Below, in pieces: positions 37,919 through 45,944 of a DNA stretch of 64,000 nt. Location of the stretch: positions 51,968 through 115,967 of the forward strand of contig CATKZW010000003.1 in NCBI GenBank assembly GCA_949841465.1. The letters are read 5' to 3'. The translations under genes were made by a program, and so were the position numbers. The number at the start of each line of letters is the position of its first letter. The first letter of the stretch is position 1. The notes below the pieces were generated by a model that saw nothing but the letters and a program-made list of their open reading frames with translations, was not told where the DNA came from and did no database searches. The stretch is from an uncultured Oscillospiraceae bacterium (GTDB taxonomy: Bacteria > Bacillota > Clostridia > Oscillospirales > Oscillospiraceae).

Positions 37919-39318
37919 AGTCTCCAGCGAATATCTACGGACTGTCCATCAATTACGATGCGCTCAACCAAGGAAGCGATAAACATCCGCTGGTTGTCGA
38001 TATCGCCTGAATCGAAGCCGTTCTTGTAATCCTCAATGGCCTGCAGGAAATGCTCGACTGATGGCATGAGATCGGGTGTGCTCAATTGCTCCTGGAGATG
38101 CGCCCGCTCTGCCGAGATGGCGTTGATGCGCTGAGTGATTGTCTCCATCGGGATAGAGCCGATTTGGTATAAATCAACAAGTTTTGCGATTTGGCTGTCA
38201 ATTTCTGCGATGCGCTTTTGCAGGGCTGGACGGTCAATTTTAACCTCATGCTTATCTGCTGCTGCCCGGACGACAATATCCAGGAGATCAGGCTGGGATA
38301 TCATACCGCGTATCTCTTTCTGGACAAGCTGATCCAGTCTCCCGATCTCCCAGTTGTCGTTTTTACAGTTCGGGTCCTTGATGAATTGCCGGGAGACTTT
38401 TGCCCGAGAGTAGCACTTGTAGTATCCGTGATTGGCGGAGTACCGGGCGCCGCACCGACCGCAGTAAATCAAGCCACTAAGGAGGAACCCCGCTCGGAAG
38501 GGCGTCTTTTGTGCGTTGGTCTTTTTGGCCTCGCGCTCTGATGCGCCGTCCAGCAGGCGGGCAGCGGTTTGAAATTCCTCGACGGTGACCAGTGGCTGGT
38601 GGATTCCATCATAGTCTGTTTTGCGAAAATGAACCTTGCCGATATACACAGTGTTTCTCAAGATGTTGAGTACTTTTCCGGCACTCCATCTCGTGGTGTA
38701 ATGGGATGAGAGATATCTATTGATGGAGTTAATGGATTTTCCGGCAATAAACTGTGAGAATATCTCCCGGACCTGCATGGCTTCATATTCGTTGACCACC
38801 AAAAGCCCGTCCTTGTAGATATATCCGGTGGGCGGGTGGGAGCCTCCATGATAGTATCCAGCCTTACTTCGTCCGATCCGACCCATAGTGAAGCGTTCAG
38901 TGATTTGATCCTTCTCCAGCTGGGCGAACACGGAGAGAATGCCGATCATGGCCCGCCCAAAAGGAGTAGAGGTGTCAAAGTTTTCATTAATAGAAACGAA
39001 GTCTGTGCCGTGGGCCAGCAGCTCGTCCTCAATCAGCGTCAGAGTGTCCTTTTGCGAGCGGGAGAGACGGTCCAGCTTATAAACCACCACAGCGTCCACA
39101 CCGCCTTGCCGGATGGCGGAAAGCATCTGCTGAAGGGCGGGGCGGTTGGTGTTGCCGCCGGAATAGCCACCGTCTACGTAGAGCTTGCGCAGGGACCAGC
39201 CTTTCGCAGCGCAGTAAGCCCTTAGGCGCTCGGTTTGCTCTTCAATAGAGTAGTTCTCCAGCTGGTTTTCGGTGGACACGCGGGCGTAGCCCACTACTAC
39301 CATATTATCCTTTGGCAT
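37915..39318 (-). CDS. Large serine recombinase (integrase)
   Basis: VVVGYARVSTENQLENYSIEEQTERLRAYCAAKGW; YKLDRLSRSQKDTL; zinc-ribbon LSGLIYCGRCGARYSANHGYYKCYS; C-terminal coiled coil; RBS aggagg. Confidence 0.95.
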   Translation of the reverse strand: MPKDNMVVVGYARVSTENQLENYSIEEQTERLRAYCAAKGWSLRKLYVDGGYSGGNTNRPALQQMLSAIRQGGVDAVVVYKLDRLSRSQKDTLTLIEDELLAHGTDFVSINENFDTSTPFGRAMIGILSVFAQLEKDQITERFTMGRIGRSKAGYYHGGSHPPTGYIYKDGLLVVNEYEAMQVREIFSQFIAGKSINSINRYLSSHYTTRWSAGKVLNILRNTVYIGKVHFRKTDYDGIHQPLVTVEEFQTAARLLDGASEREAKKTNAQKTPFRAGFLLSGLIYCGRCGARYSANHGYYKCYSRAKVSRQFIKDPNCKNDNWEIGRLDQLVQKEIRGMISQPDLLDIVVRAAADKHEVKIDRPALQKRIAEIDSQIAKLVDLYQIGSIPMETITQRINAISAERAHLQEQLSTPDLMPSVEHFLQAIEDYKNGFDSGDIDNQRMFIASLVERIVIDGQSVDIRWRL

Positions 39319-39440
39319 GGACAAACCTCCTCTGGTATAGCGAGAGGGCAGAGTGGTCGTGAGCCATCCTGCCCTCTTATTGAGCCCAGCGCTGTGAGCG
39401 CCGATGCGATTTTGCAATTTCCACATAGTGGAAGAAAAAT

Positions 39441-39486
39441 TACCAACATTTGGAGCATTGACGTGTTGGTAAATCCATCCTATAAT
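39441..39486 (+). promoter_or_regulatory. Promoter TTGACG-17-TATAAT with -35-straddling inverted repeat TACCAACA...TGTTGGTA
   Basis: TTGACG 39458-39463, TATAAT 39481-39486; IR arms 39441-39448 and 39464-39471. Confidence 0.55.
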
Positions 39487-39770
39487 GAAAAGCAGAACAA
39501 GTAATAAAACTAAAAACAGTGGTATTGATGGATAAAACAACAAAATATTAATTTACTTATAACTAAATTTTCACCTACTATATTGGCATAAATGGATGTT
39601 CCGTTTTTACGCCAAGACTTCTCTTTTTGTTATCCAATTAGCAAAAAACCGTGCTATTTCAAAGAAAAATGAGGAAAAACCGCAGTTTTCGTCAAAAAGA
39701 GGCAGAATCTTGTGGTAGAGTTAATTATGCGCAAATACATATCCTCGGTGCCGGGGAGGAAAGGAACGAT

Positions 39771-40472
39771 TTATGATTGACCTGGACGCTCAGTTTTGGG
39801 AGACTTTTCGTCAACTATCCGCTGAGCAGAAGCGGGTAGTTGCTCTTTCTGTGATGTTATCATCGCTTGCATCATCTCAAGAATCTGCTGTTGCTGATCA
39901 TCTGTCAGATTCTTCTTGTATTTCCTGACCAGCCCTTCTAATTCGTCTTGCCCATCCTCGGAAACGGGGATGGGCATTTTTGGGTTTTCGGCCTCTTCCT
40001 TTCCTGGAGGCTCCTGCCTGCTGACATCCATCCGTGTTTGTTCTTGTCCGGCGGTGTCCGGGCTGGAAGGGATAGGGATGTCCTTACCCGCGGCGGTGTC
40101 CTCTGAGAGACTTTCCAGCACGTCCATAGCAAAGTCATGAAACACCGCCCACTGCTTTTCATTCAAGTTCAGCATCTTTTCCACGACCGTGCGGCCAAAA
40201 CGGTCAAGATGGTACTCCCGCGCCAGCGCGTCTAGCGTATCGCTGGGCGTTGGAGCAAACATCTCCCCCTCGCCGGTGCGGAGCCATTCTTCATTTACCG
40301 AATAGGCAGAACAAATCAATTTAATCATAGGCTCTTTCACTTCAACGCGACCACGCTCTAAATTGTTGATAACATCACCGCTAACACCTAACTTTTTCCC
40401 AAAAGCGGCGCGAGTGAGGTCGAGTTCACCTCTTACCACGCGGATTCTCTCATTCAACCTGGTCACCTCCAT
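39771..40472 (-). CDS. HTH (XRE/CI-like) transcriptional repressor
   Basis: LNERIRVVRGELDLTRAAFGKKLGVSGDVINNLERGRVEVKEPMIKLICSAYSVNEEWLRTGEGEMF; the TTG at 40457 behind GGAGGTGA may be the true start. Confidence 0.88.
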   Translation of the reverse strand: MEVTRLNERIRVVRGELDLTRAAFGKKLGVSGDVINNLERGRVEVKEPMIKLICSAYSVNEEWLRTGEGEMFAPTPSDTLDALAREYHLDRFGRTVVEKMLNLNEKQWAVFHDFAMDVLESLSEDTAAGKDIPIPSSPDTAGQEQTRMDVSRQEPPGKEEAENPKMPIPVSEDGQDELEGLVRKYKKNLTDDQQQQILEMMQAMITSQKEQLPASAQRIVDEKSPKTERPGQS

Positions 40473-40485
40473 TTGAATCGAGTCC

Positions 40486-40514
40486 AGTATAGCACAGCAA
40501 TGTTGGTTAGTCAA
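40486..40514 (-). promoter_or_regulatory. Leftward repressor promoter TTGACT-17-TATACT (minus strand)
   Basis: complement of agtcaa 40509-40514 (-35) and agtata 40486-40491 (-10). Confidence 0.75.
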
Positions 40515-40582
40515 CCAAAATAATTTTTTAATGAATGGTTGACAAACTAATTTTGCTGTGCTATATTTGGTTCAGCAACCAA
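40503..40582. promoter_or_regulatory. Three CI-type operators, 32-bp period
   Basis: TTGGTTAGTCAACCAA 40503-40518; ATGGTTGACAAACTAA 40535-40550; TTGGTTCAGCAACCAA 40567-40582. Confidence 0.8.
40539..40567 (+). promoter_or_regulatory. Rightward early promoter TTGACA-17-TATATT
   Basis: TTGACA 40539-40544, TATATT 40562-40567. Confidence 0.75.
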
Positions 40583-40617
40583 AATTGAGAATTCAAGTTG
40601 CAAAGGAGGTGAACGGC

Positions 40618-40794
40618 ATGGCTGAGAGCAGTTCTGCGGAGGGTCTGCTGAAGTTGAGAAACGAAATCATACAGCTACTTGCGGGAAAAGGCTGCACGGT
40701 ACGAGAAGCAAACTATATCTTAACACAAGCATCAAGGGCAATTAGCGCCACTGCGTCCGTGCAGTCTATCCAGGACGCAAATTATGAGTTCTGA
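40618..40794 (+). CDS. Small phage protein
   Basis: MAESSSAEGLLKLRNEIIQLLAGKGCTVREANYILTQASRAISATASVQSIQDANYEF; RBS AAAGGAGGTGA; first gene after the rightward promoter. Confidence 0.7.
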   Translation: MAESSSAEGLLKLRNEIIQLLAGKGCTVREANYILTQASRAISATASVQSIQDANYEF

Positions 40795-40961
40795 TCTTCT
40801 TCCCGCAAGGTTCTTTCGTAGAGATATGCCGCTAAATCATCGGCCAGGATGGCAAGGGCGCAAGTCATTATGTTGTTGGTCATGCCCATTGTCGCTCCGC
40901 GTGCCATGTGCTTGAACGCACAATCGGAGCGACATTCGCCATTTGCAAACGGACAAAACAT
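40782..40961 (-). CDS. Small Cys-containing phage protein
   Basis: MFCPFANGECRSDCAFKHMARGATMGMTNNIMTCALAILADDLAAYLYERTLREEDQNS; RBS GGGGGTGAG. Confidence 0.6.
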   Translation of the reverse strand: MFCPFANGECRSDCAFKHMARGATMGMTNNIMTCALAILADDLAAYLYERTLREEDQNS

Positions 40962-40970
40962 TTTCTCACC

Positions 40971-41012
40971 CCCTTTCTCCGCCAAAATTCTACCACACCG
41001 GCGGAGAAAGGG
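40971..41012 (-). promoter_or_regulatory. Hairpin promoter element A (TTGCCC-17-TAGAAT within a 13-bp perfect inverted repeat)
   Basis: CCCTTTCTCCGCC (40971-40983)/GGCGGAGAAAGGG (41000-41012), 16-nt loop containing extended -10 TGGTAGAAT on the minus strand. Confidence 0.55.
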
Positions 41013-41068
41013 CAAGGCTCAGGACAGTACATGAAGCAGGTATTCCGAAGCGAATAGGAGGTAGCACC

Positions 41069-41245
41069 ATGAACCAGAAAGACAGACAGAGCGCTTTGTG
41101 CGGTGAACGGGAAAGAGAGTTCCTGTGCAAGCTGGAGAAGCTCTCGCAAAAGAACCGGGATGCGGCACTGACGATGTGGGGGTTCTTTATCGACGGTATG
41201 GCCGCCCAAGAACGCCTGACCGCCCAGGCCCAGGACAGCGCATGA
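41069..41245 (+). CDS. Small phage protein
   Basis: MNQKDRQSALCGEREREFLCKLEKLSQKNRDAALTMWGFFIDGMAAQERLTAQAQDSA; RBS AGGAGG. Confidence 0.65.
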   Translation: MNQKDRQSALCGEREREFLCKLEKLSQKNRDAALTMWGFFIDGMAAQERLTAQAQDSA

Positions 41246-41259
41246 GAGGGGGAAACAGG

Positions 41260-41574
41260 ATGTTGATTTTAAAAACCGACGCAGTCTTGACCAAAGAACA
41301 GAAGGAAGCTCTGCGAAAAGAAGTTAAGGCGCATACTGGCGAGGATTGCATTGTTTTGGATCGTGGTGTGCAGGTTAGCGAAATTCGGCTAAAAAAAAGA
41401 GCAGCCTCTCTGGCGGAGGCTGCTCCGGCGGGCTTAGAGTGTCGGTTTGTAAGATTCGCCTTCGGCTTTTCGTATTTCATCTACAGCTTGCCTGTACAAG
41501 CTGTAGATTTTGGCTGGAGTGGTCTCCGTGCTTGTATGCGCCTGTACGTAAATCAGCGCAAGTTTTTCCACTAA
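41260..41574 (+). CDS. Small phage protein (C-terminal part overlaps antisense gene)
   Basis: MLILKTDAVLTKEQKEALRKEVKAHTGEDCIVLDRGVQVSEIRLKK... Confidence 0.45.
   Translation: MLILKTDAVLTKEQKEALRKEVKAHTGEDCIVLDRGVQVSEIRLKKRAASLAEAAPAGLECRFVRFAFGFSYFIYSLPVQAVDFGWSGLRACMRLYVNQRKFFH
41391..41425 (-). terminator. Rho-independent terminator of the minus-strand gene 41434-41586
   Basis: minus strand GAGCAGCCTC-loop-GAGGCTGCTC followed by TTTTTTTT. Confidence 0.75.
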
Positions 41575-41586
41575 TTCATTTTTCAT
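41434..41586 (-). CDS. Small phage protein, absent from the supplied ORF track
   Basis: MKNELVEKLALIYVQAHTSTETTPAKIYSLYRQAVDEIRKAEGESYKPTL*; GGGGGTGAG RBS; own promoter-like element and terminator. Confidence 0.7.
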   Translation of the reverse strand: MKNELVEKLALIYVQAHTSTETTPAKIYSLYRQAVDEIRKAEGESYKPTL

Positions 41587-41593
41587 GGGCTCA

Positions 41594-41637
41594 CCCCCTT
41601 CCTCCGCCAAAATTCAACCACATCGGCGGGGAGGGGG
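41594..41637 (-). promoter_or_regulatory. Hairpin promoter element B (TTGCCC-17-TTGAAT), related to element A
   Basis: Shares the 26-bp core CCGCCAAAATTCWACCACAYCGGCGG with element A. Confidence 0.5.
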
Positions 41638-41658
41638 CAATGGTAAGTAGGTGATTTT

Positions 41659-41811
41659 ATGGGATCCGACGAGAAAAAACTTGCTCAAACCATTGTGGCG
41701 GCGGTGTCTATCCTGCCCAAAGAGAAGCGAGAGTACATCTTGGGCTATGCCGAGGGCGTGATTGCAATGGCGGGCAGGACGATTGCTGACGCCGGGCGGG
41801 ATGGCGCGTGA
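41659..41811 (+). CDS. Small phage protein
   Basis: MGSDEKKLAQTIVAAVSILPKEKREYILGYAEGVIAMAGRTIADAGRDGA*. Confidence 0.65.
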   Translation: MGSDEKKLAQTIVAAVSILPKEKREYILGYAEGVIAMAGRTIADAGRDGA

Positions 41812-41846
41812 CGAGAGCTGCAGCAGAAAATGGAAGGAGGTACCGC

Positions 41847-41993
41847 GTGAAAACGATCGAAGAGTATAAAGTAGCCCCGGAGCACGCCGGTCCGCGGCCA
41901 ACGGAGAAGCTGCTGGTTCAGGCGGATAAAGACTGGCTACGGTGCCTGGTTCTGGCCGAGGTTACTGGGGTCCGTGCAGAACTGTGGACGTAA
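41847..41993 (+). CDS. Small phage protein
   Basis: GTG start, AAGGAGG; MKTIEEYKVAPEHAGPRPTEKLLVQADKDWLRCLVLAEVTGVRAELWT. Confidence 0.55.
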   Translation: MKTIEEYKVAPEHAGPRPTEKLLVQADKDWLRCLVLAEVTGVRAELWT

Positions 41994-42160
41994 AAGGGCC
42001 CCGCCAGGTCTAGCACACCTGACGGGGCAAAGAAGAACCGAAACAACCAAAATCAGCTCTCACCCTCATTTTAACATACGGTGAGGCGGATTACAAGAGA
42101 AATTGTCTACGGTGATAGGACAATCCACTTGAGCCATAACCTGAAGTGAGGTGATTCTAA

Positions 42161-42352
42161 ATGGCAAAAGTATATCCGGACGGCGCTGTGGTCCGAAACA
42201 TCATGGCAGACGGGACAGAGTGCGACGATCTCAGTACCTACATAAAATCAGCAGACCAGCTGCCGGACCTCACCAAGCGTCTGATCGTGTACTTCTGCGA
42301 GCGAGGTGCGAAAATGCGGTTGGAACAGGAGAGGGAGCAGCAGAAGCGGTAG
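42161..42352 (+). CDS. Small phage protein
   Basis: MAKVYPDGAVVRNIMADGTECDDLSTYIKSADQLPDLTKRLIVYFCERGAKMRLEQEREQQKR. Confidence 0.65.
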   Translation: MAKVYPDGAVVRNIMADGTECDDLSTYIKSADQLPDLTKRLIVYFCERGAKMRLEQEREQQKR

Positions 42353-42404
42353 GCGGGTAACTCCCGCCAGAGGACAAGCCCCAATGGGCGGAAAGGGGCT
42401 CGAC

Positions 42405-42557
42405 ATGAGCTATTGCAAATATTACGGCCCCCGCATCGACTGAATCAGGACGCCGAAAGGGAAATACATGCCGGTGGAATACCGGCCGGTGCTGGTCATG
42501 CCGGATCGGGGCGCAGACGTCTTTGTGATGGACGATGGCCAGACCCATCCGGGGTAA
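42405..42557 (+). pseudogene. Small phage protein interrupted by in-frame TGA (42441-42443)
   Basis: MSYCKYYGPRID*IRTPKGKYMPVEYRPVLVMPDRGADVFVMDDGQTHPG* in one frame. Confidence 0.4.
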
Positions 42558-42722
42558 ACGGGCGCTGCCGTGCGCCGTAGGTGGCGGAAATATTGCCGCC
42601 TACGTACCTCATTGGGCGGGGTGTCCTGCCAGAAAACGGCAAGGAGCACATCATGGAAAAGGCGAAAAACATTAAATTGAGCCGTAAAACCGCCGTGAGC
42701 CTGATCCGCTCAGTCGGGACCC

Positions 42723-42941
42723 TTGGACAGAGGACGTGGAGAAGGCCGAAGACATCGAATCGACCGGGAGCGTTGGGCCGGTGAGGTTGGCAGAGAACAG
42801 GCGCATAAGCTGGTGGATCAGTACTTGGGCTGTCTCTGGGGCGTTGCCGGATTTGATGAACCACCGGAGGAGCGTGCGGCAAGGCGGCGGCAGATCCAGA
42901 AGATTGCCACCAAAGCTATGATTAATCAGGGAATCTGGTAG
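42723..42941 (+). CDS. Small phage protein (start uncertain)
   Basis: ...WAGEVGREQAHKLVDQYLGCLWGVAGFDEPPEERAARRRQIQKIATKAMINQGIW looks protein-like. Confidence 0.35.
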   Translation: MDRGRGEGRRHRIDRERWAGEVGREQAHKLVDQYLGCLWGVAGFDEPPEERAARRRQIQKIATKAMINQGIW

Positions 42942-42952
42942 GAGGTTTAGCT

Positions 42953-43447
42953 ATGAGAAGCACAAAAGAAATCAAGTTCCGGGACCGTTTCGGCAGCCTG
43001 GTGGGACGCAAAAACTGGATGACGTTTATCATCCGGAAGGAACACGACATTCCGGTCGGCATGCCGGCATACTGCGTTTCGGTATGCTCAGAGAATGGCG
43101 AGGTCAGGTTCAGCACCGTATGTCACCAGTATTTCCATCTGGACGAGGCCAAAAAGTTCTGCCGGGAGATCGCCGACGGGAAATTGAGCTTATCAGAACT
43201 GAGCGCACAGCATGACGCCGAGGATGAGGCGGAGCGTCAAGCCGTCCGCCAGGAAACCAGGAAGAAGATAGATACGTTCGTCGCCCGTCTTGCTGCTTTG
43301 GGCCTGTCCTGCCGGGACTTCCTGGAGTTGGAAGTGACGTACAGCGGCCTGGGCGAAGTGGGTCGCGAGATAATGTTGGAGCTGATGCGCGAGGAGGGCG
43401 AGGCCCGCAGGGCGGCCCAGGCTCGGGATGGCCGCCCGGTGACCTGA
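42953..43447 (+). CDS. Hypothetical phage protein
   Basis: MRSTKEIKFRDRFGSLVGRKNWMTFIIRKEHDIPVG...; RBS AGGAGG. Confidence 0.7.
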   Translation: MRSTKEIKFRDRFGSLVGRKNWMTFIIRKEHDIPVGMPAYCVSVCSENGEVRFSTVCHQYFHLDEAKKFCREIADGKLSLSELSAQHDAEDEAERQAVRQETRKKIDTFVARLAALGLSCRDFLELEVTYSGLGEVGREIMLELMREEGEARRAAQARDGRPVT

Positions 43448-43572
43448 TGCGGCTGGGCATAAAAACTCCCGGCGGGTTGGCGGACCCGCCGGGGCGCGAA
43501 AGTCGGGGGTTTTCTATGAGAACAAAAGTATTATACCACAGAGACGCACGGTTTGCAAGGGGGGGCGGCACA

Positions 43573-44331
43573 ATGACCAGAGATGAAATTGTTCAGGTGT
43601 CCAGAGATGAGGCGGGCGGTATGTACATCGTCATCCCGTCCGTGGTGAAGCTGGACGCGGAGCTTCCGCTGTCGGCCCAGATGCTGTATGGCATCATCAC
43701 CTGGAAGTGCAACAAGAATGCCTATACCTGGGCGACCAACCGGGAGCTTGGGGAGGCGCTTGGGGTGTCTGCCAAGCGTGCGTCCGCGCTGCTGTCCCTG
43801 TTGGAGCAGCGCGGGCATATTGAGACGGAGATCAAGTACAAAGGTGAGACCAACGAGATCCTGTGCCGGTATATCTATCCGATCATGAAGAGCGCTAAAG
43901 GGTCTTTGCGGCCCGACCCTATCCCTAAAAATAGGGATACCCCTCCACCTGAATGTGGAGACCTCCCCCCAGAAACGGGGGGACCTCTCCCTGAAAATGA
44001 GGAGGTTATATGTAATATAAAAAATAATAAAAAAAATAATACCCCCTATAGTCCCCCAGAGGGGGACAGCCCTGCAATAGGGTCTTCGGAGGACAAGCCC
44101 AAGCGCCGGAGGGAACGCTTTACTCCTCCTGACGTGGAGCAAGTGCGGGCCTACTGCCGTGAACGAGGAAACAACATCGACCCGGAAGCCTTTGTCAACT
44201 TCTACGCCTCCAAGGGCTGGACCGTGGGCCGCTCGCCCATGAGGGACTGGAAGGCGGCGGTGCGCACCTGGGAGCAGCGCCGTCGGGTAGAACGAAAGGA
44301 GGCAGACGATGAAGACGACTGGTTCCAGTGA
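43573..44331 (+). CDS. Phage replication protein with N-terminal wHTH (DnaD/replisome-organiser-like)
   Basis: LSAQMLYGIITWKCNKNAYTWATNRELGEALGVSAKRASALLSLLEQRGHIETE; C-term FYASKGWTVGRSPMRDWKAAVRTWE; possible upstream start at 43516. Confidence 0.75.
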   Translation: MTRDEIVQVSRDEAGGMYIVIPSVVKLDAELPLSAQMLYGIITWKCNKNAYTWATNRELGEALGVSAKRASALLSLLEQRGHIETEIKYKGETNEILCRYIYPIMKSAKGSLRPDPIPKNRDTPPPECGDLPPETGGPLPENEEVICNIKNNKKNNTPYSPPEGDSPAIGSSEDKPKRRRERFTPPDVEQVRAYCRERGNNIDPEAFVNFYASKGWTVGRSPMRDWKAAVRTWEQRRRVERKEADDEDDWFQ

Positions 44332-45724
44332 CGCTCCTTGTCCGATCACGTTCGACCCGAAGCGCATGGACCCCAGCCAGCCCACCCTGTGGTGGTGCCT
44401 GGATGCGGTGGACGTGTTCGCGGTGGGCGACAACGCTGTATGCAAGTCCACCGTTGTAAGCTGGGCGGAGCTGAAGAAAAGCTCGAATGTGCTGAACGAC
44501 ATCGTCGGCTGCTATGCGTTCGTGCTCGCATGTGCACCGCCGGGCCCGGAGCGGGACGAGTTGGTGGAGCAGCTGACCTCGTTTCTGTACTCCCCGGTTC
44601 TGGTGCCGACGGAAAAAGCGTTCCGGAACTGCGCCAGCGTGGGACAGCTGAAGGACTTTTACGGGGAGAAAGCACTCAACGAGCTCCTATTCGAGGCTCA
44701 AGAAGTCCCCATGCAGGGTGTGTTGGACTTGGCCGACGTGGAACTGGACCAGGCGATGGATTCGCGGCGGATACTCTCCGGCTTCCGCACCCTGGACTCC
44801 GGGATCGGCGGCTTCTCCCATGGGGCTCTGTCCGTCTGGACGGGGAAACGCGGAGATGGCAAGTCCACCCTGCTCAGCCAGCTCCTGCTGGAGTCAGTCA
44901 CCCAGGGACACAAGGTTTGTGCTTATTCCGGGGAACTGCCCGCGCGGCAGTTCAAGCAGGTGATGCTCCAGCAGGCAGCTGGTCCCAAGGGCGTGACGCG
45001 CCGGGAGGACGAGCGGACCGGGCGTGAGGTCTATGACGTTGCGCCAGACACGGCGGCCTGCATCAACGAGTGGTGGCGCGGCCGGCTGTTCCTGACGGAC
45101 ATCCAGCGGGAGAACTGCCACGACGAGCAGCAGATTCTGAAGATCTTCGAGTACGCCCACCGCCGCTACGGCTGCGATGTGTTCCTGGTGGATAACATCA
45201 TGACGGCCCAGCTGAAGGACGCAATGGATCTGGGCTACTGGCAGGCCCAGTCCGCGTTCACCGGGCGGCTGGCAGCTTTTGCCAAGGGCCGCGGCGTGCA
45301 TGTCCACCTGGTGGCCCATCCCCGCAAGGCCAACGGGCGCTTGACCGCTGACGACGTGGGCGGCTCCTCTGACATCACCAACCGGGCAGACAACGTGCTC
45401 AAGGTGGAAAGGGTGGCGGAGGAGAAGGTGGAAAAGGCCGGATGCGACATGCTGCTGACCGTGCTGAAGAACCGGGAGTTTGGGGCCATGCCGAAGGTCA
45501 AGCTGGACTTTGACCCTGCCTCCCGGCGGTTCAGTCCGGCAGGTGCAGCGTCCGTTCGCAGGTTCAGTTGGGAACTGGCGGACGCGGGCGGCTCTGTGGC
45601 GGGAAGACTGGCTGCCCACGGTCGGGCGATCCGGCAGGCCAACCGGGCCAACGCCCAGCAGATGCAGTTTCAGGAAGTGACCGGCGACGTTGGGGAAAGC
45701 CCGTTCCCGGAGGAGGATGATTAG
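44309..45724 (+). CDS. DnaB-like/Twinkle-like replicative helicase
   Basis: TLDSGIGGFSHGALSVWTGKRGDGKSTLLSQLLLE; CDVFLVDNIMTAQ; VHVHLVAHPRK. Confidence 0.85.
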   Translation: MKTTGSSDAPCPITFDPKRMDPSQPTLWWCLDAVDVFAVGDNAVCKSTVVSWAELKKSSNVLNDIVGCYAFVLACAPPGPERDELVEQLTSFLYSPVLVPTEKAFRNCASVGQLKDFYGEKALNELLFEAQEVPMQGVLDLADVELDQAMDSRRILSGFRTLDSGIGGFSHGALSVWTGKRGDGKSTLLSQLLLESVTQGHKVCAYSGELPARQFKQVMLQQAAGPKGVTRREDERTGREVYDVAPDTAACINEWWRGRLFLTDIQRENCHDEQQILKIFEYAHRRYGCDVFLVDNIMTAQLKDAMDLGYWQAQSAFTGRLAAFAKGRGVHVHLVAHPRKANGRLTADDVGGSSDITNRADNVLKVERVAEEKVEKAGCDMLLTVLKNREFGAMPKVKLDFDPASRRFSPAGAASVRRFSWELADAGGSVAGRLAAHGRAIRQANRANAQQMQFQEVTGDVGESPFPEEDD

Positions 45725-45725
45725 C

Positions 45726-45923
45726 ATGGAGACACTTAAAACATATCTCCTTCAGCGGAAAGACCCGGACGGTCCCGGCGAGTGGACCAACACAGGCATC
45801 GCGGGTGACGCGCTGGACTATGTGCGGCCGATGCTGAAGAGCTGTTCCGAGCGCAGCCCGCAGAGCGAGTTCCGCATCGTGGAACGGACAGTCATCACGC
45901 TCCATAAAACCGTAAAAATATAA
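45726..45923 (+). CDS. Small hypothetical phage protein
   Basis: METLKTYLLQRKDPDGPGEWTNTGIAGDALDYVRPMLKSCSERSPQSEFRIVERTVITLHKTVKI. Confidence 0.65.
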   Translation: METLKTYLLQRKDPDGPGEWTNTGIAGDALDYVRPMLKSCSERSPQSEFRIVERTVITLHKTVKI

Positions 45924-45944
45924 AAAATCGGGAGGTACATAACC

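Noticed and set aside
41994-42035. Hairpin gccccgccaggt…acctgacggggc between small phage genes
   Set aside because: Strong stem but no clear U-run on the coding strand, and no minus-strand gene to terminate; function cannot be assigned.
40600-43447. Named toxin-antitoxin or anti-CRISPR pair among the small ORFs
   Set aside because: None of the small proteins matched a family I can name from sequence alone; reported only as small phage proteins.
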